Shown here one piece after another: positions 7,903 through 15,110 of a DNA stretch of 18,241 nt; within the stretch, counting starts at the first letter, position 1; every line of letters starts with the position of its first letter. A model generated the notes under the pieces. That model saw only the letters and a program-made list of their open reading frames with translations. It was not told the origin of the DNA and did not search any database. The position numbers were made by a program, and so were the translations under genes. This DNA is from JBBQWT01 sp038210375 (GTDB lineage Bacteria > Acidobacteriota > Terriglobia > Terriglobales > Acidobacteriaceae), in the NCBI GenBank assembly GCA_038210375.1, contig JBBQWT010000038.1:1-18241 (forward strand). The letters are read 5' to 3'.

Positions 7903-8556
7903 ATGGCCTTACAAAAAACTCCCGAACCGCGCTGGCCCGGATTTATAGCCTTGCTGGCGGTAGGCATTCTTACTTACGCCCTGCCAGAGGCCCTTTCACT
8001 GGGCCCGCGCTGGCTGCTGCTGGCGGTGGTGGCGGTGCTTCTCATTCCCATCGTCGTCGCCCATCGAATCGGGAACCATGCGGTTCACAAGGCCGTTACC
8101 CTTATCGCCAACGGGATCATCACAGTGGCGATGATTTCGTCGCTGGCATTTCTAGTGGACGGCCTGCCCAAGCATCGGGAGTCGCCGCTGGTGCTGCTGC
8201 TCTCGGCGGTATCGCTGTGGACCACGAACATTCTGGTTTTCGCGCTATGGTACTGGCGGCTGGATGGCGGAGGGCCAGGCGAGCGCGACAAGATAGAAGG
8301 ACGATTCACCGGGGCGTTCCTGTTTCCGCAAATGCTGCTGGAAGGCAACTCCGCGCCGGGCATCAAGGATGTTCCGGCGCGATGGTCGCCCAACTTTGCG
8401 GACTACCTGTTTCTGGCATTCAATACCAGCACCGCATTTTCGCCGACCGACACCGCCGTGCTGGCGCGCTGGGCCAAGTTCGTGATGATGGCGCAATCAC
8501 TGATCTCGCTATCGATCGTGGCATTGCTGGCGGCGCGCGCGGTGAACGTGCTGTGA
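7903..8556 (+). CDS. Integral membrane protein with a pore-loop-like C-terminal segment (DUF1345-like)
   Basis: This 217-residue protein has five likely membrane segments (about 12-28, 36-53, 65-85, 95-118 and 193-212). Between the fourth and fifth is a soluble stretch ending in DYLFLAFNTSTAFSPTDT (about 167-184), then ARWAKFVMMAQSLISL and a last helix ending ARAVNVL. This order (short hydrophobic pore-helix-like stretch, Thr-rich turn, arginine, glutamine-bearing last helix) resembles the two-helix pore domain of K+ channels, but the TVGYG filter is absent. DUF1345 proteins look similar. Function is therefore unknown: ion passage is only an inference. It is followed 25 bp later by an SRPBCC gene on the same strand. 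The ATG has no visible Shine-Dalgarno site, and TGTAAT at 7884-7889 would give a very short leader. Confidence 0.78.
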   Translation: MALQKTPEPRWPGFIALLAVGILTYALPEALSLGPRWLLLAVVAVLLIPIVVAHRIGNHAVHKAVTLIANGIITVAMISSLAFLVDGLPKHRESPLVLLLSAVSLWTTNILVFALWYWRLDGGGPGERDKIEGRFTGAFLFPQMLLEGNSAPGIKDVPARWSPNFADYLFLAFNTSTAFSPTDTAVLARWAKFVMMAQSLISLSIVALLAARAVNVL

Positions 8557-8581
8557 GACCGATAAAAGGAAAATCAAAGCC

Positions 8582-9034
8582 ATGCCGGAAATCCTGATTC
8601 GCAAGAGCATCGAAGTCAACGCGCCGATAGAAACCCTGTGGAAGGTCCTGACGGATTCCGAGTTCATTCGCCAGTACATGTTCGGCTGCAACGCCGAAAC
8701 CAGCTGGAAGCCGGGCTCGGAGCTGCTTTGGCGAGGGGCAGCCGACGGTGTTCTCTATGTGAAAGGAAAGATCGTCGCCATTGAACCGCCGCGGCACCTG
8801 CAATATACGGTCTTCGATCCCAACTCTACGATCGAAGACATTCCCGCAAACTACCTGACCATGACCTATGACCTCGACAAGATTAGTGATCGGGTCACTA
8901 AACTGGAGATCACGCAGGGAGATTTCGCCACCGTCGCTGAAGGGGAGCGGCGGTATAAAGATTCCAACGACGGCGATGATTCGATGATGAAAGCTATCAA
9001 GCAGCTGGCCGAGGCGCAGGCCAGGGTCAGTTGA
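8582..9034 (+). CDS. SRPBCC / AHSA1-family protein
   Basis: This is a 150-residue protein with the START-like helix-grip fold. The opening IRKSIEVNAPIETLWKVLTD is the typical first strand and helix of the AHSA1 (activator of Hsp90 ATPase homologue 1-like) group, and PGSELLWRG and EPPRHLQYTVFD mark the central strands. The C-terminal amphipathic helix (about 130-150) closes the ligand cavity. Members bind hydrophobic ligands or act in stress-linked roles that are mostly undefined. The start ATG is preceded by AAAGGA at good spacing. It shares the IEVNAP-ET opening with the SRPBCC gene at 10372, so the two are paralogues, though not close ones. It probably shares a transcript with the membrane protein 25 bp upstream. 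Confidence 0.85.
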   Translation: MPEILIRKSIEVNAPIETLWKVLTDSEFIRQYMFGCNAETSWKPGSELLWRGAADGVLYVKGKIVAIEPPRHLQYTVFDPNSTIEDIPANYLTMTYDLDKISDRVTKLEITQGDFATVAEGERRYKDSNDGDDSMMKAIKQLAEAQARVS

Positions 9035-9170
9035 CTCCGATGTCCTCGATTCAGGGGTGAGCTGCATGTTGAAATCCAGAAATCCTGAACCAGGACCGCG
9101 GATCTCGGCAAGAATACAAATGTCCTAAAGCAATTTCTGGTTCTGGGCCGCGGCTGAAAAGGAGATAAGC

Positions 9171-9644
9171 ATGAAAAAAATAATTCTAATGTTACTCGGG
9201 AGCGTCGTGATGCTGCCAGGGGCAATGGCAGCGCCAACTGGCGATGTGGCCGCTCCCATTCGTAAGTTCCTTGACGGGTTCAATAGCGGAGACGTGAAAA
9301 CCGCATATACCGCCTATGCAACCGGCGAAATCACGATCGTGGATGAGTTCGCCCCGCATCGCTGGGTGGGACCGCATGCGGCACAGGCTTGGGCGGCCGC
9401 CTATACCAGGCACGCGAAAGCCGCGGGTGTCACAGATGGCGTAGTGAAGTACGAGGCGCCCACGAGAACCGAGATCGAAGGCAATCTGGCGTATGTGATC
9501 GTGCCAACCACCTACATCTACAAAGAGAAGGGAAACGCTCTCACTGAGGAAGGACAGATGACGTTCGTTCTGCATTCCGAAGCGGGCGCCTGGAAGATTC
9601 GGGCCTGGACATGGACGGGAGTCAAGCCGCACCCATCGAAGTAA
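9171..9644 (+). CDS. Secreted NTF2-like (SnoaL/DUF4440-type) protein
   Basis: This is a 157-residue protein. Residues 1-20 form a classical Sec signal peptide (two lysines, hydrophobic core, cleavage after AMA). The mature part has the alpha+beta cone pattern of the NTF2-like superfamily: a first helix APIRKFLDGFNSGDVKTAYT, the stretch EITIVDEFAPHRWVGPHAA where SnoaL-type proteins place the pocket, and final strands QMTFVLHSEAGAWKIRAW and TWTG. Such periplasmic proteins either bind small ligands or have unassigned enzymatic roles. The gene has a very good ribosome binding site (AAGGAGAT, 6 bp from ATG) and stands 136 bp from the SRPBCC gene, so it may have its own promoter. Function unknown beyond the fold. 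Confidence 0.83.
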   Translation: MKKIILMLLGSVVMLPGAMAAPTGDVAAPIRKFLDGFNSGDVKTAYTAYATGEITIVDEFAPHRWVGPHAAQAWAAAYTRHAKAAGVTDGVVKYEAPTRTEIEGNLAYVIVPTTYIYKEKGNALTEEGQMTFVLHSEAGAWKIRAWTWTGVKPHPSK

Positions 9645-10009
9645 AGACCGTGCCAGATGTGGGAGAGAACTGCTGTTTGCAGGTACGCTCCAGGCAATGG
9701 TGATAAGTGGTGCGTTGTTCCCGGATTGGCTTACGCGAGTCAGCGGACGCCATCGGGCCAGCGCATCTGTTCAGATAAGCTAAGCACTTTTCCTCGGTCG
9801 CGAAGTCACAAGGCGCTATGAATTACCCGCCACAGTTTCAGGATGAGGCCGGCCATCCATTCGGAAATAAATTCATCAAGAAGCCCCGCCAAAACCTCTA
9901 AGACTAGCTCGACTACTTCATCCATAGAGCCCAGTCTAGACCTCTGATCTGGATAATCACCCCAGTTATCGCTTGACATATTCTCATATAGGAATGTAAT
10001 CTCCCTTTC
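9645..10009. other. Intergenic region before the ArsR operon
   Basis: This 365-bp gap has no supported gene of normal size. A 27-codon open frame (9818-9901, starting MNYPPQ) has only a weak AAGG upstream and no recognisable features. The distal 50 bp hold the ArsR promoter. I see no terminator with a T-run after the NTF2-like gene. Confidence 0.5.
9973..10000 (+). promoter_or_regulatory. Strong sigma70-like promoter of the arsR-SRPBCC operon, with an imperfect palindrome
   Basis: TTGACA (9973-9978) is a perfect -35; after 16 bp comes TGTAAT (9995-10000), 5 of 6 matches to the -10. The expected transcript start (about 10007) is only a few bases before the GTG at 10010. The spacer and -10 carry an imperfect dyad, ACATATTC ... 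GGAATGT (9977-9997), placed where a self-repressing ArsR protein would bind. The promoter is well supported; the operator is inference. Confidence 0.7.
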
Positions 10010-10375
10010 GTGCCTCGTGCTGCCACAACTTCAGACGCTTTCAACGCGGTGGCTGAGCCTCGCAGGCGCGAAATCCTCAGCTACCTGGCGATGCAAGAGC
10101 GGTCGGTCGGTGAAATCGTGATCAGCCTGCGGCTGGCGCAGCCCTCGGTTTCCAAACATCTTCGGGTTCTTCGCGACGTGGGTCTGGTTCGCTCGCACCG
10201 CCGGGGCCGGCAGATGCTCTATCGCACGAATGCCGCGGCCATCCGCCCCATTCACCAATGGACGGAGACATTCGAACGCCTGTGGCTGCACCAGTTGGTT
10301 CGAATCAAGGAGCGCGCCGAAGCGAAAGCTCAAAAATCAGCACTCATATCACCAATAGAGAAGGAGAGACAATGA
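10010..10375 (+). CDS. ArsR-family winged-helix transcriptional repressor
   Basis: This 121-residue regulator is a winged-helix DNA-binding protein: AVAEPRRREILSYL (about 14-27) opens the domain, LAQPSVSKHLRVLRDVGLV (about 42-60) is the recognition helix region and RRGRQMLYRTN the wing. The ELCVCDL metal-binding motif in the DNA-recognition helix of ArsR/SmtB is absent, so it does not look like a metal sensor. ArsR proteins of this type are commonly paired with SRPBCC genes. The GTG start is chosen because no in-frame ATG precedes the domain and the promoter lies just upstream; the mRNA would then be leaderless or nearly so, which agrees with the lack of a Shine-Dalgarno site. Its TGA overlaps the ATG of the next gene by 4 bp, and the effector is unknown. 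It probably represses its own operon. Confidence 0.88.
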   Translation: MPRAATTSDAFNAVAEPRRREILSYLAMQERSVGEIVISLRLAQPSVSKHLRVLRDVGLVRSHRRGRQMLYRTNAAAIRPIHQWTETFERLWLHQLVRIKERAEAKAQKSALISPIEKERQ

Positions 10376-10830
10376 GCATCGCAAACTCAGAAACCACGCT
10401 TGAAAATCTGATTCTGAATATGACGCGGGAGATCGAAGTCAACGCGCCGCTGGAAACCACCTTTGCCGCCCTGGTCGAGCAACTTGGCCCGGGCGCCGAC
10501 ACTCCCGACGGCAAGCCCTTGCCCATGACCTTCGAAGCCTGGCCGGGCGGCCGCTGGTATCGCGATCTGGGAGACGGCAACGGGCATCTTTGGGGACACG
10601 TGCAGGCCATCAAGCGTCCCACGCTGGTGGAGATCTGCGGGCCGCTGTTTATGTCTCACGCGGTGGTGTCCAATATTCAATACCGCCTGAGCGAGCACAA
10701 TGGAGGCACAAGAATTGATTTTCACCATTTCGCTTTTGGCCCCATTCCCGAGGAAATCCGCAAAGGCATTGGCAAGGGTTGGGGACATATTCTTGAGGGC
10801 CTTCGGGTGCGCGCGGAATCGCATCGCTGA
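10372..10830 (+). CDS. SRPBCC / AHSA1-family protein coupled to the ArsR repressor
   Basis: This 152-residue helix-grip protein has TREIEVNAPLETTFAALVEQ (about 18-37) as first strand and helix, GGRWYRDLGDGNGHLWGHVQ in the middle, and a C-terminal helix ending the domain. Its ATG (10372) overlaps the stop of the ArsR gene as ATGA and is preceded by GAAGGAGAGAC, a very strong ribosome binding site inside the arsR 3' end. An upstream in-frame ATG at 10258 is rejected because it lies deep in the repressor gene. The pair is a known recurrent arrangement in which the repressor controls the SRPBCC partner. The ligand is unknown. No close paralogy to other genes in the window is seen beyond the SRPBCC gene at 8582. 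Confidence 0.88.
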   Translation: MSIANSETTLENLILNMTREIEVNAPLETTFAALVEQLGPGADTPDGKPLPMTFEAWPGGRWYRDLGDGNGHLWGHVQAIKRPTLVEICGPLFMSHAVVSNIQYRLSEHNGGTRIDFHHFAFGPIPEEIRKGIGKGWGHILEGLRVRAESHR

Positions 10831-10961
10831 AGAGAAGCTGGAGGGCCCCGTTTCCGGCCGGCCACGTCTGGCGCAAGCAGCCGCGGTGCGTCCGCACCGG
10901 GAATCACGCAGGAAAAATTTACGAAGCCGGCAAATACCGCTGGCAGAAAAGGAGATACAGA

Positions 10962-11462
10962 ATGGTACCCGCAATCGAAGCAATTCTGGATGAGTTCCGC
11001 GAAGAAGTCCCCGCAACCCGGCGTCTTCTAGAGCGAGTCCCGGCCGACCAACTGGCGTGGAAACCGCACCAGAAATCGAGGTCGCTCGGCGAGCTGGCCA
11101 ATCACGTCGCTAACCTCCCCGGTATGGTGGATATCATCGCCAATCGTGATGAATTTTCGCCGGGTAAGGTCCCGCCGCAGCACGCCGACAGCGCGGAAGG
11201 AATTCGCGCCGCCTTCGAAAAAAACGTCACCAACGCCGAGAGCATTCTCAGCAACATGACCGAAGAGACTGCCCGGGGAAACTGGCGTCTGGTTTTCAAT
11301 GGCAAGGAAATTATGAGCAAGCCCCGCGCTAAAATCCTGCGAACCAACGTGCTCAACCACCTTTATCACCACCGCGGCCAGTTGTCGGTGTACCTGCGCC
11401 TGCTGGATGCGCCGGTGCCTTCGGTGTACGGGCCGACCGCCGATGAAAACCCGTTTGCTTGA
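10962..11462 (+). CDS. DinB-family protein (probable metal-dependent helical-bundle protein)
   Basis: This 166-residue protein has the DinB/YfiT-like four-helix bundle. LGELANHVANL (42-52) supplies His48 and LNHLYHHRGQLSVYLR (131-146) supplies His133 and His137, the triad that binds a divalent metal in this superfamily. The C-terminal PVPSVYGPTADENPF is a common tail. Members include mycothiol- or bacillithiol-dependent transferases and many damage- or stress-induced proteins without known activity; the sequence does not pick between them. AAAAGGAGAT lies just before the ATG. It follows the SRPBCC gene by 131 bp on the same strand, and ArsR, SRPBCC and DinB genes often cluster, so co-regulation is plausible but not shown. 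Confidence 0.87.
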   Translation: MVPAIEAILDEFREEVPATRRLLERVPADQLAWKPHQKSRSLGELANHVANLPGMVDIIANRDEFSPGKVPPQHADSAEGIRAAFEKNVTNAESILSNMTEETARGNWRLVFNGKEIMSKPRAKILRTNVLNHLYHHRGQLSVYLRLLDAPVPSVYGPTADENPFA

Positions 11463-11571
11463 GGGCGGAAGCGCAGGCCGGACGGGAAGCGCCATTCGTG
11501 CATGGCACTCGATGGGTGGAACTAAAACGGCGAATCCCGTACTGCATTGGTTCCCTGAGACAGTCCGCCCG

Positions 11572-12336
11572 CTACTTCAGAGTCAGAATTATCGGAGTGT
11601 GATCCGAGGGCTTCAGCTTTGTCCTGGGCCCTCGGTCTATTTCGCAGGATTGCAGCTGCGGCGCCAGCGATGGTGACAGCAGAAAATGATCGATTCTTAT
11701 ACCCCGGTTGTGTTCGTAGGCCTGGCGAAAGTAATCCCAGAAGGTGAACTGGCCGGTCTCGCCGGGGTGCAGGGTTCGGAAAGCGTCGATGTATCCCAAT
11801 GCCTGCAGCTCCCGGTAGCGCGACCTGGGTTCGGGCTGGAAGAGGGCATCTCGCATCCATGATGCGGGCTTGTGGCAGTCGATGTCTTCGGGAATCACGT
11901 TAAAGTCCCCGCCAACTACGGTGGGTATGCCGCCTTCGAGCCAGTTTGCCATCTGGCTGCGCAGACGATCCATCCAGGTGAGCTTGTAGGCAAACTTGTC
12001 GGTGCCTATAGGATTGCCGTTGGGCAGATAGATGTTCACTACCCTGAGGCCGTTGATGATGACTTCCTGGAACCGGGCGTGGCTATCGGCCTCGTCGCCG
12101 GCCAGGGTGGCGCTGATGGATTGCATGGGGAAACGGGAGAGAATGGCCACGCCGTTGTAGGCTTTTTGGGTCACAGCGACGCTTTCGTAGCCCAGCGGCT
12201 TGAAAGCGTCGGCAGGGAATTCGGTCCCCTTCAACTCTTGGATCAACAGTACGTCGGGCCGGCGTTCGGCCAGCCACGCGGTGACATGGTCGAGGCGCGC
12301 GCGTATCGAGTTCACATTCCAACTGGCGATTTGCAT
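11572..12336 (-). CDS. xthA: Exodeoxyribonuclease III (AP endonuclease)
   Basis: This is a 254-residue Mg2+-dependent nuclease of base-excision repair that cuts at abasic sites and removes 3' blocking groups. It is full length for the family (about 250-270 residues). Catalytic landmarks: WNVNSIRAR (6-14) with Asn7 and Asn9, IQELK with metal-ligand Glu34, YLPNGNP with Tyr103, GGDFNVIPEDID with Asp144 and Asn146, RIDHFLLS with Asp216, and SDHTPI with Asp245 and His246. The ATG is preceded by AAGGGGG at short spacing, which supports this start. It lies convergent to the DinB-family gene and downstream of the ClC gene on the same strand, but the 179-bp gap between them argues for separate transcription. 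The 12337-12515 gap shows no other feature. Confidence 0.95.
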   Translation of the reverse strand: MQIASWNVNSIRARLDHVTAWLAERRPDVLLIQELKGTEFPADAFKPLGYESVAVTQKAYNGVAILSRFPMQSISATLAGDEADSHARFQEVIINGLRVVNIYLPNGNPIGTDKFAYKLTWMDRLRSQMANWLEGGIPTVVGGDFNVIPEDIDCHKPASWMRDALFQPEPRSRYRELQALGYIDAFRTLHPGETGQFTFWDYFRQAYEHNRGIRIDHFLLSPSLAPQLQSCEIDRGPRTKLKPSDHTPIILTLK

Positions 12337-12515
12337 GATTGCCCCCTTATGATTCCTGCACGCTGCAAATTTTTACGACGGACGTTTTCAGCGTTGCGCT
12401 ATTTTTTCGGTCCTCGCCTGGCAAAATGCGGGGTTCCAGCTACCGCCCGATCGGCGTCGATCATGGTCAACCGCTTCGGATGATCACTAGCGGCATAGAC
12501 CCTCGCATCGCAAAA

Positions 12516-13928
12516 TTACGGAGCCAACTCCCCCGGCACTTCGGCGGAATCGTCACTGATTGCAGGGATAATAGCTTTGCCATGCGGCAGGATGACCCCA
12601 TCCTGTTCCAGTAACGCCTCGTACACCGACGCGTGCTGCCAGTGGCGAGCGAGGGTGTATGCAGTCATGTTGGCAATCATGAGTGGCAGGATAAGCCCAT
12701 AGCCGCCGGTCATCTCGAAGATGATCAGAATCGAGGTGATCGGCGCGCGAATAATGCCGGCAAACACCGCTCCCATCCCTACCAGGGCAAATGCTCCAAT
12801 GGAATCCGGCGAGTGGTGGAATAGCGCAACATCGAGGTATCCGATGGCGCCGCCCAGGGTCCCGCCGATGAACAGAGCCGGTGCAAACAGTCCTCCGACG
12901 CCGCCACTGCTGTAAGAGAAGACGGTGGCTGCGATCTTCAACGCGCATAGCGCCAGCAGTACTTTGAGAGCAAGCTTGCCGCTGAGCGCCTGGAAAAGCG
13001 CGTCATATCCTCCGCCCGTGATCCCTCCGCTTTTCAGCCACACGATGGCGATGACCGCCAACCCGCCGGTGAACGCCCCGCCAATCGCGGGATGCACCCA
13101 CTTCGGCGCCGAGGTGAAGTTCTTGAACCAGGCCCGCAGCCTCAGCAAGGAACCAGAGAAGATCACCGAAACGATCGCTGCCAGAAAGCCGAGCACTGAA
13201 TAAAGCAGAAGTGACGAGACATGCTCCAGACCGTACGCGCCATGAATTTCAAATACCGGGTGCACGCCCAAGATGACGCGTTCCACAGCCGCCGCGATCG
13301 CCGCCGCCACGATTACCCCGGTAAGGACGGTCTGATCCAGGTCCCCGACCACCTCTTCAATGGTAAACGTGACCGCGGCAATGGGGGCATTGAACGCCGC
13401 GGCAATTCCGGCAGCCACTCCTACGGGCAACATGCGGCGCTGCCCCTGCCGTGAGATGGAGAAAATTCGCGCCAGAAAGCCTGCTACTCCGGCGCAGATT
13501 TGCACCGTCGGCCCCTCGCGCCCCAGGGAAGCGCCACTCCCAATCTGCAGGATACCCACGACAAATTTGCCGCCCGCATCACGCATGGGAATGCGGCCTG
13601 AGCTTAGCGCGTAAGAGGCTTTTACCTGCGGGATACCGCTGCCCACCGCCCCCGGAATCCAGAAATGAACAATGATTCCCGCCAGCAGCCCCCCTAGCGT
13701 CGGGGTGATAATGGTCCAGAAGATCCAGGAAGGATAGGCAGCGTCCAGGGCGCGGCCGATGAGCAGCGTCTCCGCCTTCTGGATGCCTACATGGAATGCC
13801 ACCGCCGCCAGGCCACAGAGCCCGCCGGCGACGATGGTGAGAGCGAAAAGTCGCTGGCGCTCAGTGGGGTTGACCCGCACAAACAGCGCCAACACTATTT
13901 CCTTAAGCTTGGGGTAGCGAATCGGCAA
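12516..13928 (-). CDS. ClC-family H+/Cl- antiporter, without CBS domains
   Basis: This 470-residue membrane protein exchanges Cl- for H+ or conducts Cl-. The selectivity motifs are all present: GSGIP (96-100, Cl- binding serine), GREGP (136-140, gating Glu138), and GGLFAP (345-350). The internal proton glutamate of E. coli ClC-ec1 (E203 in the IEE of FIIEEM) is matched by Glu192 in FTIEEV, and the central tyrosine (Y445) by Tyr436 in SVYEALL. These residues favour an antiporter rather than a channel. The protein stops about 30 residues after the last helices, so there is no cytoplasmic CBS pair. The start is uncertain: TTG 13926-13928 has a distant GGGGAG (14 bp away), while a GTG at 13893-13895 follows AAGGAAATA. 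Both leave the transport domain intact. Confidence 0.93.
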   Translation of the reverse strand: MPIRYPKLKEIVLALFVRVNPTERQRLFALTIVAGGLCGLAAVAFHVGIQKAETLLIGRALDAAYPSWIFWTIITPTLGGLLAGIIVHFWIPGAVGSGIPQVKASYALSSGRIPMRDAGGKFVVGILQIGSGASLGREGPTVQICAGVAGFLARIFSISRQGQRRMLPVGVAAGIAAAFNAPIAAVTFTIEEVVGDLDQTVLTGVIVAAAIAAAVERVILGVHPVFEIHGAYGLEHVSSLLLYSVLGFLAAIVSVIFSGSLLRLRAWFKNFTSAPKWVHPAIGGAFTGGLAVIAIVWLKSGGITGGGYDALFQALSGKLALKVLLALCALKIAATVFSYSSGGVGGLFAPALFIGGTLGGAIGYLDVALFHHSPDSIGAFALVGMGAVFAGIIRAPITSILIIFEMTGGYGLILPLMIANMTAYTLARHWQHASVYEALLEQDGVILPHGKAIIPAISDDSAEVPGELAP

Positions 13929-14195
13929 TCGGCGAGACCCAGCTCCCCTTCTTTCGACCTGTGAAAACCACTAGAGATTGGTGGAGGCGGCGGGAGTTGA
14001 GCTATTCATCATATTGATTCCACGTAAGTTATGAACCAACAATGTGCTACAAGTGCCAAAAGGCCTACTCTGCCGGATCGGCGGTACAAAAACGGTACAA
14101 ACCCCCCTGTTCGCTTAAAAGGCCTGTTGCGCGAACTCACGGAACTCTACCACACATCTCTCGTTGCACGTGCAAACGCACCGAGCAGCCGCCGA

Positions 14196-15110
14196 TCAAC
14201 TCCAAGGACCCGCCGGCGACCATGCAAGGTGGAACTCCTCATTCTTGTTCAGCCTATCGAGAATCGGCATTAGGAACTCTTCGATTTCCCGGCAAACTGC
14301 TTCCAAAGCTATTTGTGCAATATAGCTTCTGTTTTTGTTGCAGAACGCGGCCCACTGTCTCTTTTTACCTTCATCGTGGAAGAATTCAGATGTAAACGCG
14401 AGGACCTTGCCGCCTGGCAATTGCGTCTGCCGTGTCTCGAAGGTCCGGCGAATTGCTTCGGATAAGACCGAGCCATCGAAAGGGAAGCCACGCGCTAGAC
14501 TCGTGATGTCGTACAGATCTTTCATGCGGCTGTTCGCCAGATTTAGGCTGACGATCGCTTCGAATTTTTCCGAAACCACGCTCTCCCGCGGATACGTGAG
14601 CAGCTTTGGCGCAGGGAAATCGAGCAATGTAGGCATTTCGGCTTCGACCGGGGCAGGCGTAATTTCGTCTCCAAAGCCGAGATCTATCTGTATAGGAATC
14701 CGGGCCTTTCCCAGGTGTCCGACGAACTTTACGCGGATGCCTTCGTAATCAGCGTCTTCTGTAATGCGTTCCGCGATGACTGTTGCGTCATCAAAGCGTA
14801 TGCCGTCATCAATCACTTCTGCATTGCAAACTTCTTTAAAAATTGCATAAAAACGTTCCGGGCTATTTTCACCACGGGCTAGGAAGTCCGCGTCACGTGT
14901 CGGCCGATAGCGTTGCGCTGTCCACAGTTCGAAGAGCAGCGCCCCTTTCAGTACAAACAAGTTTCGATGTTTTGTTTTCGAGATGCGAAACAACACTCTT
15001 TCCAGCCCATATTTCGTCAGCACCAGACCGAAGTCTTCTTTGCCTTCGCGGGCGAGGTGCAACAGCCGCTGCCGAACAGACGCCGCCATGTTTGTAACTG
15101 GTTTACTCAA
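14196..15110 (-). CDS. abiEii: AbiEii-type nucleotidyltransferase toxin (type IV toxin-antitoxin)
   Basis: This 304-residue protein belongs to the AbiEii/AbiGii (DUF1814) family, DNA-polymerase-beta-like nucleotidyltransferases that act as bacteriostatic toxins in abortive phage infection. NMAASVRQRLL opens the protein as in relatives. LKGALLFELW (about 54-63) followed by RPTRDADFL holds the Asp-x-Asp pair (73, 75); IQIDLGFGD carries the third acidic residue (about 143); SVVSEKFEAIV and RMKDLYDI (about 196-203) are the later conserved motifs; the tail ends in GPW as is common. I choose the TTG at 15108-15110 over the ATG at 15087-15089: the TTG overlaps the antitoxin stop as TTGA and has GGAG 8 bp upstream (15119-15122), whereas the ATG has no ribosome binding site. 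The catalytic residues look intact, so the toxin is probably active unless kept in check by its partner. Confidence 0.9.
   Translation of the reverse strand: MSKPVTNMAASVRQRLLHLAREGKEDFGLVLTKYGLERVLFRISKTKHRNLFVLKGALLFELWTAQRYRPTRDADFLARGENSPERFYAIFKEVCNAEVIDDGIRFDDATVIAERITEDADYEGIRVKFVGHLGKARIPIQIDLGFGDEITPAPVEAEMPTLLDFPAPKLLTYPRESVVSEKFEAIVSLNLANSRMKDLYDITSLARGFPFDGSVLSEAIRRTFETRQTQLPGGKVLAFTSEFFHDEGKKRQWAAFCNKNRSYIAQIALEAVCREIEEFLMPILDRLNKNEEFHLAWSPAGPWS

Noticed and set aside
9076..9140. Inverted repeat CCAGAAAT / ATTTCTGG upstream of the NTF2-like gene
   Set aside because: The arms are 8 bp and nearly 50 bp apart, so it is within what chance allows; no terminator or operator pattern is evident.
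9818..9901. 27-residue open frame (MNYPPQ...) upstream of the ArsR promoter
   Set aside because: Only a weak AAGG upstream, no neighbours to couple to and no recognisable feature; likely chance.
11872..12483. 203-codon plus-strand frame antisense to xthA
   Set aside because: The exonuclease III gene on the other strand is complete with all catalytic motifs, and the antisense protein shows no domain.
14082..14101. Tandem CGGTACAAA repeat (two copies, 11-bp period) and two copies of AAAAGGCCT nearby
   Set aside because: Only two copies each, no larger array or attachment-site structure.
14031..14273. 80-codon plus-strand frame in the gap after the AbiEii gene
   Set aside because: It overlaps the AbiEii 3' end, its protein is low in structure and rich in Arg/Thr/Pro, and no ribosome binding site precedes it. 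I considered an integrase remnant but saw no catalytic motif.
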